This document shows, piece after piece, positions 9,729-17,049 of a DNA stretch of 44,486 bases. The translations under genes and the position numbers were made by a program. The DNA lies in the NCBI GenBank assembly GCA_047974405.1, contig JBKECI010000057.1:1-44486 (forward strand), in the 5' to 3' direction. The stretch comes from UPXZ01 sp047974405 (GTDB lineage Bacteria > Bacteroidota > Bacteroidia > Bacteroidales > Paludibacteraceae). Each line of letters starts with the position of its first letter. Positions within the stretch are counted from its first letter, which is position 1. Below the pieces are notes generated by a model. The model saw only the letters and a list, made by a program, of their open reading frames with translations. It did no database searches and was not told the DNA's origin.

Positions 9729-9733
9729 ATACG

Positions 9734-11911
9734 ATGAAAAAATACTTATTACTATCTATATCGCTGCTTTTTGTGGCGGTAGTTGCGCAGCAACAAAACA
9801 GAGCAATGATAATATACGGCGCGGGAAACGTAAATTACACAGGATTGACAGCAGAAATTGACAGCACTGTCTTGGTAGATGATTCTTCCGTTTCACAAAG
9901 TGGTAAAACACTCAAAGTATATCGCAACAGTAATGTGGCTTACACTTCTCCTATCTCGGGAATAGACAGTATTACTTTTCCCGACATATCTGCCGAAGGA
10001 TTGGCAGAGTACAGTAAAATTACGATAAAAAACGCTACAGCCCAGTCGAACAGCCCAATTGGTGTTATCGAACGATCGTTTGACAACGATTACAGCACCA
10101 TTTATCACTCAAACTACGACGATCCTTTACCCGAAACTCTGACCTATTATTTCGAAAACGTAGCCTCCATACATCATATTTTATATCATCCGCGATACGA
10201 CGGTAACAGAAACGGAATTTTTAAACAGATAGAAATTACGGCAAGCACCGAAACACAATCAAACATAAATTTGGGTACATTCGATATGCCGGGTACATCT
10301 TCGACTTTCCGCATCGAATTACCCCAAACATTACTCAACCCTACAGAGATAGTGATTAGAGTGTTGGCTTCGGCAAGCCACAATGCAGGGGAAGAAAACA
10401 AATTTGCCACTTGTGGAGAAATGGAATTTTATGGCAATGCTGTTGATGCATTCGAATATTGGCACTATTTTACCGATATTACCTGCTCTCAGTTGCAACC
10501 TGACATTACACAAGAAGATATAGATAATATTTCGCAGCCTTTGTTCAAACAACTGGCTCAAGATATGTTCGACGGGCAATACAACACAGAATTTCGAACA
10601 CAAACATACGAATCTTATAAACATCCAAACATCGAAGCTGGAGCGTTGAAAACATCCACCTATGGCTTGCGCGATAATCCTACCGGTATTTATGCCTCGT
10701 TAGATGAAGAAATAGTGGTGCTTGCCGGCGATACGCACGGACAGAGCGTTACTGTATTTATCCAAAATCCCGATGGGGTAATAAGCGGGAAAAATTTTCC
10801 CGTATATAAAGGTATTAACCGATTCAAAGCGCCGTTTGCAGGACTTATGTATGTGCTGTATTATACCGATACAGGTAGTGAAATGCCGGTAAAGCTAAAC
10901 TTTGTTACCGGTGGCGTAAACGGCTATTTCGACAGCCAAATACATGCGGCAAACGACTATGCAAGGATTATCAATGCCGCCCCTTTTCGCCATTTCGATA
11001 TGAAAGGACAATATGCTACTATGACTTTTGAAACTGTTGCATTTAGACAATACACACCCAACGGAAAAGCACTGATAGACCTATACGATTTGCTTGTGTA
11101 CGATGAGCAAGATTTCATGGGATTGGTAAAATACAACAAGCAATACAGCAATCGCGCCCATTTTCAGGTAATGTATAGTGGCTATATGAACGCTACCGCA
11201 TTTCGTACTGCCTACAATGCCAATACGCAAAGTAGTATTTTGAGCGTAAACAAACTTACTGGAGCAGGTATGACCTACTCCGGAGCAGTATGGGGACCTG
11301 CTCACGAGCTGGGACACACGCACCAAACTCGCCCGGGACTGAAATGGAAAGGAACAACGGAAACCACGAATAACATTCATTCCGCCTATATTCAATCCAA
11401 ATGGACAGGCAAGTGTCGCCTGCAAGAAGAAATCTTAGGCAACGGGCAAACACGCTACCAAAAAGGATTTGCCGAAGTGTTAGATAATATTGACATCGCT
11501 ACGGGCAACCCGCAGGTATCGTATATAGAATCTTCAGACGTGTTTGTACGACTCATACCTTTCTGGCAATTGAAATTATACCTTGTCGATTGCCTGGAGA
11601 TAACCGACTTTTATAAAGATCTTTATGAACTGATACGTACTAATGAAGACCCTCCGACCAACGGAATGTGTCAGTTAAAGTTTGTAGAGCTTGCTTGCCA
11701 GGCGGCTAATCTGGATTTGACCGATTTTTTTACAAAGTGGGGATTCTTCAAACCGCTTAACCTTACAATAGACGATTACGGAACAGGTACGCACATCATT
11801 ACACAAACAATGATAGACAACTCCAAAGCCCGCATTGCTGCCCAAAGTTATCCAACTCCACCAAAAGGTTTCACAAGGATAACAGATAACAATAAAAACC
11901 TCTATAAATAA
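9734..11911 (+). CDS. Secreted M60-family (enhancin-like) zinc metallopeptidase with F5/8 type C-like domain
   Basis: The protein starts with a signal peptide (MKKYLLLSISLLFVAVVAQQ) and the short module shared with the preceding protein (ending SPISGIDSITFP). A discoidin/F5-8 type C-like domain at about residues 95-235 (IERSFDNDYSTIYHSN) should bind carbohydrate. An M60 peptidase domain covers about 280-620. Its zinc motif HELGHTHQ begins at H524, with a further glutamate downstream (GTTETTNN) as the family pattern requires. M60 enzymes of gut and mucosal bacteria cleave O-glycosylated mucin-type proteins, and this is the likely role here. There is no T9SS sorting domain and no lipobox cysteine, so its route past the outer membrane is unclear. 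It is the last gene of the secreted cluster and ends before a strong hairpin. Confidence 0.87.
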   Translation: MKKYLLLSISLLFVAVVAQQQNRAMIIYGAGNVNYTGLTAEIDSTVLVDDSSVSQSGKTLKVYRNSNVAYTSPISGIDSITFPDISAEGLAEYSKITIKNATAQSNSPIGVIERSFDNDYSTIYHSNYDDPLPETLTYYFENVASIHHILYHPRYDGNRNGIFKQIEITASTETQSNINLGTFDMPGTSSTFRIELPQTLLNPTEIVIRVLASASHNAGEENKFATCGEMEFYGNAVDAFEYWHYFTDITCSQLQPDITQEDIDNISQPLFKQLAQDMFDGQYNTEFRTQTYESYKHPNIEAGALKTSTYGLRDNPTGIYASLDEEIVVLAGDTHGQSVTVFIQNPDGVISGKNFPVYKGINRFKAPFAGLMYVLYYTDTGSEMPVKLNFVTGGVNGYFDSQIHAANDYARIINAAPFRHFDMKGQYATMTFETVAFRQYTPNGKALIDLYDLLVYDEQDFMGLVKYNKQYSNRAHFQVMYSGYMNATAFRTAYNANTQSSILSVNKLTGAGMTYSGAVWGPAHELGHTHQTRPGLKWKGTTETTNNIHSAYIQSKWTGKCRLQEEILGNGQTRYQKGFAEVLDNIDIATGNPQVSYIESSDVFVRLIPFWQLKLYLVDCLEITDFYKDLYELIRTNEDPPTNGMCQLKFVELACQAANLDLTDFFTKWGFFKPLNLTIDDYGTGTHIITQTMIDNSKARIAAQSYPTPPKGFTRITDNNKNLYK

Positions 11912-11929
11912 TATATAGGTATGTTTATT

Positions 11930-11979
11930 TAAATATTCAGTCCGATTTTCTTAAAAAAGAAAATCGGACTGAATATTTA
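11930..11979. terminator. 23-bp perfect inverted repeat between convergent operons
   Basis: The arms 11930-11952 and 11957-11979 are perfect reverse complements separated by a four-A loop. The hairpin lies between the end of the M60 gene and the end of the convergent oxidoreductase operon, so it probably terminates transcription from both sides. No U-tract follows the stem on either side, which is unusual for an intrinsic terminator. Confidence 0.75.
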
Positions 11980-12074
11980 GAATAGATGTATAAAATATGT
12001 TTTCTAAAAAAAAAGAAATAAATGCTTAAATAAAAATTACTCTATATTAATTGATTGTAGATTCATTGAGAAGT

Positions 12075-12620
12075 TTAATTCACTTTTTTTATCAAATCCA
12101 TTCCGATGAGGATGGCTTTTTCATTCATCGGAATAAGTTTATGATGTCGTTCTGGTAGCGATTTTTTTAGTCCGAGCAGTACATTTTCGGTCTGAACAAT
12201 AGGGCAAACTTTCAAATAACCGCCCAATATAATCATATTCAATGTCTTAACCATATCGTGTGTGTAAGCGTATTCAGTAGCGTCTATGCGATAGACATTG
12301 ATATCTGTACGGGAAGGAAATTTATGAAATCCGTTACCGTCAAATATTAACGTCCCCCCTAGCTTTACTTTACTTTCAAATTTTTCCAGAGAAGGTTGAT
12401 TTAATACAATAACAGTATCGTATTGGTTAAGTACAGGGGAGCTTATTCTGTTGTCGCTCAATATTACCGTAACATTGGCAGTTCCCCCTCGTTGTTCCGG
12501 TCCGTACGAGGGCATCCAACTCACTTCTTGTCCTTGCATCAGTCCTGAATATGCCAAAATTTTTCCCATAGACAATACTCCTTGTCCGCCAAAGCCCGAT
12601 ATTACTAATTCTTCTTTCAT
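12075..12620 (-). CDS. 2-oxoacid:ferredoxin oxidoreductase, gamma subunit
   Basis: This 181-residue protein matches the gamma (PF01558) subunit of 2-oxoacid:acceptor oxidoreductases. It begins MKEELVISGFGGQGVLSMGK, the CoA/nucleotide-handling glycine-rich start, and has the conserved PSYGPEQRGG segment at about residues 38-47. It is the last gene of a four-gene minus-strand operon (ferredoxin, alpha, beta, gamma). The enzyme converts a 2-oxoacid plus CoA to acyl-CoA and CO2 and reduces ferredoxin in the cytoplasm. A 65-nt gap separates it from the beta gene, while the alpha and beta genes are almost contiguous. Its length is normal for the family. Confidence 0.9.
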   Translation of the reverse strand: MKEELVISGFGGQGVLSMGKILAYSGLMQGQEVSWMPSYGPEQRGGTANVTVILSDNRISSPVLNQYDTVIVLNQPSLEKFESKVKLGGTLIFDGNGFHKFPSRTDINVYRIDATEYAYTHDMVKTLNMIILGGYLKVCPIVQTENVLLGLKKSLPERHHKLIPMNEKAILIGMDLIKKVN

Positions 12621-12685
12621 TCTATTTTGTTTTTAGCCGTCGCTGTTAAAAATTAGCTTGGCATATTGTAATGATGTGTGTTTGG

Positions 12686-13447
12686 TTATCTGTCCTTTAA
12701 ATCTCCCAAAGGATATTCTGGAAACATATTTTCCACCATCCAGTCGTTGGAGTCTTCCGGTGAAAGTTTCCAACCGGAGTTGCAGGTAGACACTACCTCA
12801 ATAACTGAAGTACCTTTGCCGAGCATCGAATTTTCAAATCCTTTACGGATTGCTTTTTTGGTTTTGCGTACATTTCCCACGTTGTGTACACTTTGGCGCG
12901 TAACGTAGCAGGTACCTTCCAACTCTGTTAGCAATTTTGTAATATTCAGAGGATATCCGTTTAATGCAACGTCTCTTCCGTTTGGAGAGGTGGATGATTT
13001 CATGTTGATAAGTGTTGTTGGAGCCATTTGCCCGCCGGTCATCCCATAAATACCGTTGTTGATAAAGATGATAACGATATTTTCGCCGCGGTTGCAGGCA
13101 TGGATGGTTTCAGCCGTGCCTATCGCCGCCAAGTCTCCATCTCCCTGGTAAGTAAACACATACTTGTCGGGCATCAAGCGCTTGACACCGGTTGCCACCG
13201 CAGGAGCGCGACCGTGTGCGGCTTGCTGCCAATCTACGTCAATATATTTATAGGCAAATACGGCACACCCTACCGGTGCAATTCCGATGGTTTTTTCTTG
13301 AATTTCCATCTCTTGCACAATCTCTGCTATCAGTTTGTGAACTACCCCATGACTGCATCCTGGACAGTAGTGCATAGGGGTTTCATTGAGAACTTTCGGT
13401 TTGTCATAGACTAAACCTCCGGATTTTATTATTTCTTCTGGTGTCAT
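12686..13447 (-). CDS. 2-oxoacid:ferredoxin oxidoreductase, beta subunit (TPP-binding)
   Basis: The 253-residue protein carries the thiamine-pyrophosphate fold. It has the early cysteine motif MHYCPGCSHG (residues 26-35), typical of KorB/VorA-type beta subunits, and the TPP/Mg motif GDGDLAAIG with NNGIYGMTGGQ further on. It pairs with the alpha subunit encoded 4 nt upstream to form the catalytic centre. The sequence resembles the beta subunit annotated next to VorB in Bacteroides. It could serve branched-chain 2-oxoacids or 2-oxoglutarate, and the sequence alone does not separate these. The C-terminal tail (ENMFPEYPLGDLK) is complete. Confidence 0.92.
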   Translation of the reverse strand: MTPEEIIKSGGLVYDKPKVLNETPMHYCPGCSHGVVHKLIAEIVQEMEIQEKTIGIAPVGCAVFAYKYIDVDWQQAAHGRAPAVATGVKRLMPDKYVFTYQGDGDLAAIGTAETIHACNRGENIVIIFINNGIYGMTGGQMAPTTLINMKSSTSPNGRDVALNGYPLNITKLLTELEGTCYVTRQSVHNVGNVRKTKKAIRKGFENSMLGKGTSVIEVVSTCNSGWKLSPEDSNDWMVENMFPEYPLGDLKDR

Positions 13448-13451
13448 AATT

Positions 13452-14534
13452 TTACGGCTTTACAATTTTACTTTTAAGCGACTCAAGTATTTCTTCGGGT
13501 GAAAAAACGATCCCCCCCATTCTTCCGTAATGCTCCACGAAAGTTTTTCCGTTTGCCCCCAATCTTACGTCTTCCACCATTTGTCCGGCACTCATCTCTA
13601 CTGTAAGAATCCCTTTTACCTGTTCAGAGAGTGTTTCAACCTCTTTGTAAGGAAATGGATACAGCGTAATCGGGCGCAACAAACCAACTTTTAGCCCTTC
13701 ATTACGTGCCAACTCTATAGTTTTTTGACAGATACGGGCACTTATTCCAAAGGCAACGATTAAGTATTCAGCATCTTTGCATTCAATTTTTTCAAAACGA
13801 ACTTCGGTCTCTTCAATAATTCTGTAACGCGCTTGGAGTCTGAGGTTAATTTCTTCCATCTCTTCGGCTAATAGCGCCAGAGAAGTGATAACGTTCGGTT
13901 TCCTGTCCGGAGTTTTACCGGTAGTAGCCCAAAGGGTATTTTTTTTAATGTCTTCATCGGTAAATCGAGGGCGAAAAGGGGGTAAAACGACCTTTTCCAT
14001 CATTTGTCCAATGATTCCGTCGGCTAAAATCATGGAGGTAACCCTGTGTTTGAATGCCAAATCAAATGCTAGCACTACAAAATCGGCCATTTCTTGAACA
14101 GAGGCAGGCGCCAAGGTTATCATTTTGTAGTCGCCATGTCCGCCCCCTTTTACAGTTTGAAAGTAGTCTGCCTGACTTGGTTGTATGGTGCCCAATCCAG
14201 GTCCTCCGCGCATCACATTTACGACAAGGCAGGGGAGTTCGGCTCCTGCAATATACGACAATCCTTCCTGCATCAGGCTCATACCGGGACTGGAAGAGGT
14301 TGTCATCGCCCGTTTCCCGCATCCTGCAGCTCCATATACCATATTAATGGAGGCTACTTCGCTTTCGGCTTGCAGTACTACCATTCCGGTAGTTTCCCAA
14401 GGAGCGAGGTCCATTAGTGTTTCCATTATTTCGGATTGTGGAGTGATAGGGTATCCGAAGTAACCATCGCATCCGGCGCGAACTGCTGCATGGGCAATGG
14501 CTTCGTTACCTTTCAATAATCTTATATCTTCCAT
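13452..14534 (-). CDS. vorB: 2-oxoacid:ferredoxin oxidoreductase, alpha subunit (VorB type)
   Basis: At 360 residues this has the standard length of the Bacteroidota protein annotated as 3-methyl-2-oxobutanoate dehydrogenase subunit VorB. It contains the pyrimidine-binding domain opening (LKGNEAIAHAAVRAG, GYPITPQSE), the conserved SSPGMSLMQEGLSYIAGAE segment and the transketolase-C-like end (VGLLRPITLYPFP). The operon order ferredoxin-alpha-beta-gamma is the usual one. It should work in fermentation of branched-chain amino acids to acyl-CoAs, or run reductively to make 2-oxoacids. A 2-oxoglutarate-specific KOR is the main alternative. Confidence 0.9.
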   Translation of the reverse strand: MEDIRLLKGNEAIAHAAVRAGCDGYFGYPITPQSEIMETLMDLAPWETTGMVVLQAESEVASINMVYGAAGCGKRAMTTSSSPGMSLMQEGLSYIAGAELPCLVVNVMRGGPGLGTIQPSQADYFQTVKGGGHGDYKMITLAPASVQEMADFVVLAFDLAFKHRVTSMILADGIIGQMMEKVVLPPFRPRFTDEDIKKNTLWATTGKTPDRKPNVITSLALLAEEMEEINLRLQARYRIIEETEVRFEKIECKDAEYLIVAFGISARICQKTIELARNEGLKVGLLRPITLYPFPYKEVETLSEQVKGILTVEMSAGQMVEDVRLGANGKTFVEHYGRMGGIVFSPEEILESLKSKIVKP

Positions 14535-14554
14535 AAAGTCTTATTTTTTTCCGA

Positions 14555-14797
14555 TTAAACGTTTACTTTTTCTTCTACTTTTACTCTATATACCGTAATG
14601 CAGGCATCGGGACAGACCAGTGCGCAAGCGACACATCCTGTACAATCCTCAGGAGTTTTCATATAAGAGTAGTTGTAGCCTTTGGCATTGGCTTCTTTAT
14701 TCAACAATAAAACATCCTGTGGACAAGCCACAACGCACAAATTGCATCCTTTACACCGCTCGGTATTAACTATTATCGTACCTTTTAATTTTGCCAT
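14555..14797 (-). CDS. 2-oxoacid:ferredoxin oxidoreductase, ferredoxin-like (delta) subunit
   Basis: An 80-residue protein with two [4Fe-4S] motifs: CKGCNLCVVACP at about residues 17-28 and CTGCVACALVCP at about 52-63. It is the first gene of the operon and would pass electrons from the TPP centre to free ferredoxin. It ends 20 nt before the alpha gene. No clear promoter box was found in the 96 nt that separate it from the upstream hydrolase gene, so read-through from that gene cannot be excluded. Confidence 0.93.
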   Translation of the reverse strand: MAKLKGTIIVNTERCKGCNLCVVACPQDVLLLNKEANAKGYNYSYMKTPEDCTGCVACALVCPDACITVYRVKVEEKVNV

Positions 14798-14893
14798 TTC
14801 GTATTTTTTTTTAGAGACTATGAAAAATAACGCAGAAAGATTGATAAGGTTTCTGTTTTTTACTTTTTTTATTCTCAGTCTTAAATTTACTTA

Positions 14894-15661
14894 CTATTTT
14901 TCATGATAATACATCCATCCTAAAAAATCGGGATATGCAAATGCGTCATCCCAACTGTTGTGTCCTACACCGGGGAATATGATCAATTCGGCTCTCTGCG
15001 AACCATCGGCTTTGAGTTCGTAATAGGCGTTTCTCGAATGGTTGATGTTTACCACATTGTCTGCCGCACCATGAAATATTCTTATGGGCATTTTTCGTGC
15101 TTTTTTTAGCCGGGGCTCGTACACGCCTCCACAAATAGGGATTGCTGCGGCAAAATATCGAGGGTAGCGACAAATCATGTCAAAGGTACCCATTCCACCC
15201 ATCGACAATCCGAGAATATACACTTTTTTTTTATCTATACTTTCAGTTTTTTTATACGAATCAACCAGTTTTTTTACCAATAGAAGAGGTGTTGATATTT
15301 TTGGTTTGTCGGGGAATGAAAATATATTGTTGTTTCTTTCGTCTATTTTTACCCAAAATTCATTTTCAGGACATTGTGGAAAAATAACAATGGAGGGATA
15401 ATCGCGCCGATTTTGAAGATTGGTAAATAATAAGCCGCCGTGTGTCAGTTGTTTTTCATTATCGCTTCCCCGCTCGCCGGCGCCATGCAGAAACAATACC
15501 AATGGATATTTTCGCGTTTTATCATAGTTGTCAGGAAATAATACTCTATATTTTAATGTATCTCCTTTGTAAACAAATTCTCTTTTTTCGAAGAGTTCAT
15601 TTTGAGCCGATACGTTTATGACACATACGAATATTAAAAATAGAAAAGCTACTTTTTTCAT
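14894..15661 (-). CDS. Secreted alpha/beta hydrolase (esterase/dienelactone hydrolase-like)
   Basis: The ATG at 15661 is preferred over an in-frame TTG at 15679 because it starts a signal peptide at once (MKKVAFLFLIFVCVINVSA). The 255-residue protein shows the oxyanion-region motif FLHGAGERG, the nucleophile elbow GLSMGG, an aspartate loop HGAADNVV and the catalytic histidine in GVGHNSWDDA, so the Ser-Asp-His triad is complete. This arrangement is common in periplasmic phospholipase/carboxylesterase-like and feruloyl-esterase-like proteins of Bacteroidota. The substrate is unknown. It lies upstream of the oxidoreductase operon on the same strand with a 96-nt gap. Confidence 0.87.
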   Translation of the reverse strand: MKKVAFLFLIFVCVINVSAQNELFEKREFVYKGDTLKYRVLFPDNYDKTRKYPLVLFLHGAGERGSDNEKQLTHGGLLFTNLQNRRDYPSIVIFPQCPENEFWVKIDERNNNIFSFPDKPKISTPLLLVKKLVDSYKKTESIDKKKVYILGLSMGGMGTFDMICRYPRYFAAAIPICGGVYEPRLKKARKMPIRIFHGAADNVVNINHSRNAYYELKADGSQRAELIIFPGVGHNSWDDAFAYPDFLGWMYYHEK

Positions 15662-15681
15662 TTTCCACCGATTTGACAATA

Positions 15682-15689
15682 CAAATATA
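15682..15689 (-). promoter_or_regulatory. Possible -7 box of the hydrolase gene
   Basis: The reverse strand reads TATATTTG, matching the Bacteroidota -7 consensus TAnnTTTG, 21 nt upstream of the ATG at 15661. No TTTG -33 box was found at the usual spacing. Confidence 0.35.
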
Positions 15690-15864
15690 CAATGAATTTT
15701 GTTAATTCTGTATTTAAAAATGTAATAAAATGAAAGTAAAAATATAATTTAGATTTCATTTAACACTCAAACACTGCTCATTTTTATTTAAAGTGTGCAT
15801 TTTACTTGCAAAATGTTATTTTTTTTCTGTTGATTATTTATTTTTATCACTTATTTAACCTCAA

Positions 15865-15900
15865 TTTGTACAATATCAATCATAAAAAAAATTACTTTTG
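15865..15900 (+). promoter_or_regulatory. Possible promoter of the glsB-like gene
   Basis: TTTG at 15865-15868 and TACTTTTG at 15893-15900 resemble -33 and -7 boxes, but the 24-nt gap is longer than the usual 19-21. The -7 box is the stronger part. The rest of the AT-rich gap upstream shows nothing else. Confidence 0.45.
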
Positions 15901-15952
15901 TGATACGAAGAGGATAGGATTGTTACTCTTAAAAAAATAAAAAAAATGTAAT

Positions 15953-16972
15953 ATGGATAGTATTATACCTCCTGTTGATAGAAACTTATTGAAAAAAGAA
16001 CTTACCAAAAGAAAATTTATTCGTCCGACAAACAAGGCTCGTAACGATATATATATTGTTACGGCCCACGATTCGCCCAATGTGCTGCGTGAAATAGGGA
16101 GGCTGCGAGAGTTGGCTTTTCGCTCGTGGGGAGGAGGTACGGGCAAGGAGATGGACCTGGACAGATACGATTTTCTTGAAAAACCTTTCAAACAACTGAT
16201 TGTCTGGGATCCATCTGCCGAAGAAATTGTAGGAGGATACCGTTTTTTGTCTGGCAGAGATGTAACGATTGACAGTAATGGACAGCCCGAATTTGTGATG
16301 TCGCATCTGTTTAGGTTTAACGATAAGTTTATCGAGGAGCATTTGCCTTACACCATTGAGTTGGGGCGGGCATTTATCCAACCGGATTATCAGACAACAA
16401 AAATGGGGATAAAAAGCATGTTTTCGTTAGATAACCTTTGGGATGGTCTTGGGGCGCTGATTTATGATGAAAAACAGGCAAAGTATTTTGTAGGAAAAGT
16501 TACTATATATCAAGACTATCCAGTGCTTGCCAGAGAACTGCTTTATGCGTATATGCTCAAATACTGTTCAGACAGCGAAAATCTTGTAAAACCGGTAAAA
16601 GAAGTTGTGATTTCAGAAAATTCTAAAAAGATAGCTGATTTGCTTTTTGTGGAAGGAAATGCTGCCGCCGATTATAAGATACTGCAAAAGACCATTCGTA
16701 AGGAGGGATATACCGTACCGCCGATGTTTAACGCCTATATCGGCCTTACAGATACTATGAGAATGTTTGGTACGGTAGTGGATCCCGATTTTGGTAGAGT
16801 TTATGAAACCGGAATAATGGTAACTATGGATGATTTGCTCGAATCAAAACGGATTCGGTATATCGATCCATACATCGATTACCTCAAAATGAAACTGGAC
16901 GAGCAAATAGCCAAACGAAATGCCCGTAAGAAAGCAAAAAATCTATTGAAAAGCGATAAAAAACAGGCATAA
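15953..16972 (+). CDS. glsB: GNAT-type N-acyltransferase, GlsB-like (glycine lipid synthesis)
   Basis: The 339-residue protein belongs to the acyl-dependent GNAT group often labelled hemolysin (Acetyltransf_5-type). Conserved-looking segments are REIGRLRELAFRSWGGGTG (residues about 44-62), VGGYRFLSG and ELGRAFIQPDYQ. In Bacteroides, GlsB joins a 3-hydroxy fatty acid to glycine to give commendamide, and GlsA then adds a second acyl chain. The C-terminus is a charged, lysine-rich tail that may touch the membrane. No glsA-like O-acyltransferase gene lies beside it: the next gene is prfC on the other strand. The assignment is by family resemblance; other amino-acid N-acyltransferases are possible. 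Confidence 0.7.
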   Translation: MDSIIPPVDRNLLKKELTKRKFIRPTNKARNDIYIVTAHDSPNVLREIGRLRELAFRSWGGGTGKEMDLDRYDFLEKPFKQLIVWDPSAEEIVGGYRFLSGRDVTIDSNGQPEFVMSHLFRFNDKFIEEHLPYTIELGRAFIQPDYQTTKMGIKSMFSLDNLWDGLGALIYDEKQAKYFVGKVTIYQDYPVLARELLYAYMLKYCSDSENLVKPVKEVVISENSKKIADLLFVEGNAAADYKILQKTIRKEGYTVPPMFNAYIGLTDTMRMFGTVVDPDFGRVYETGIMVTMDDLLESKRIRYIDPYIDYLKMKLDEQIAKRNARKKAKNLLKSDKKQA

Positions 16973-17049
16973 TAAGAGGATTACAATTCGTGCAGTGGTT
17001 TTTGTATTTATTTGTATTTCAACAATCAATAAATTTCGACAAAACGGTA

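Noticed and set aside
1..11911. Complete polysaccharide utilization locus
   Set aside because: No SusC, SusD, sulfatase or regulator gene is visible, so the cluster cannot be called a PUL from this window.
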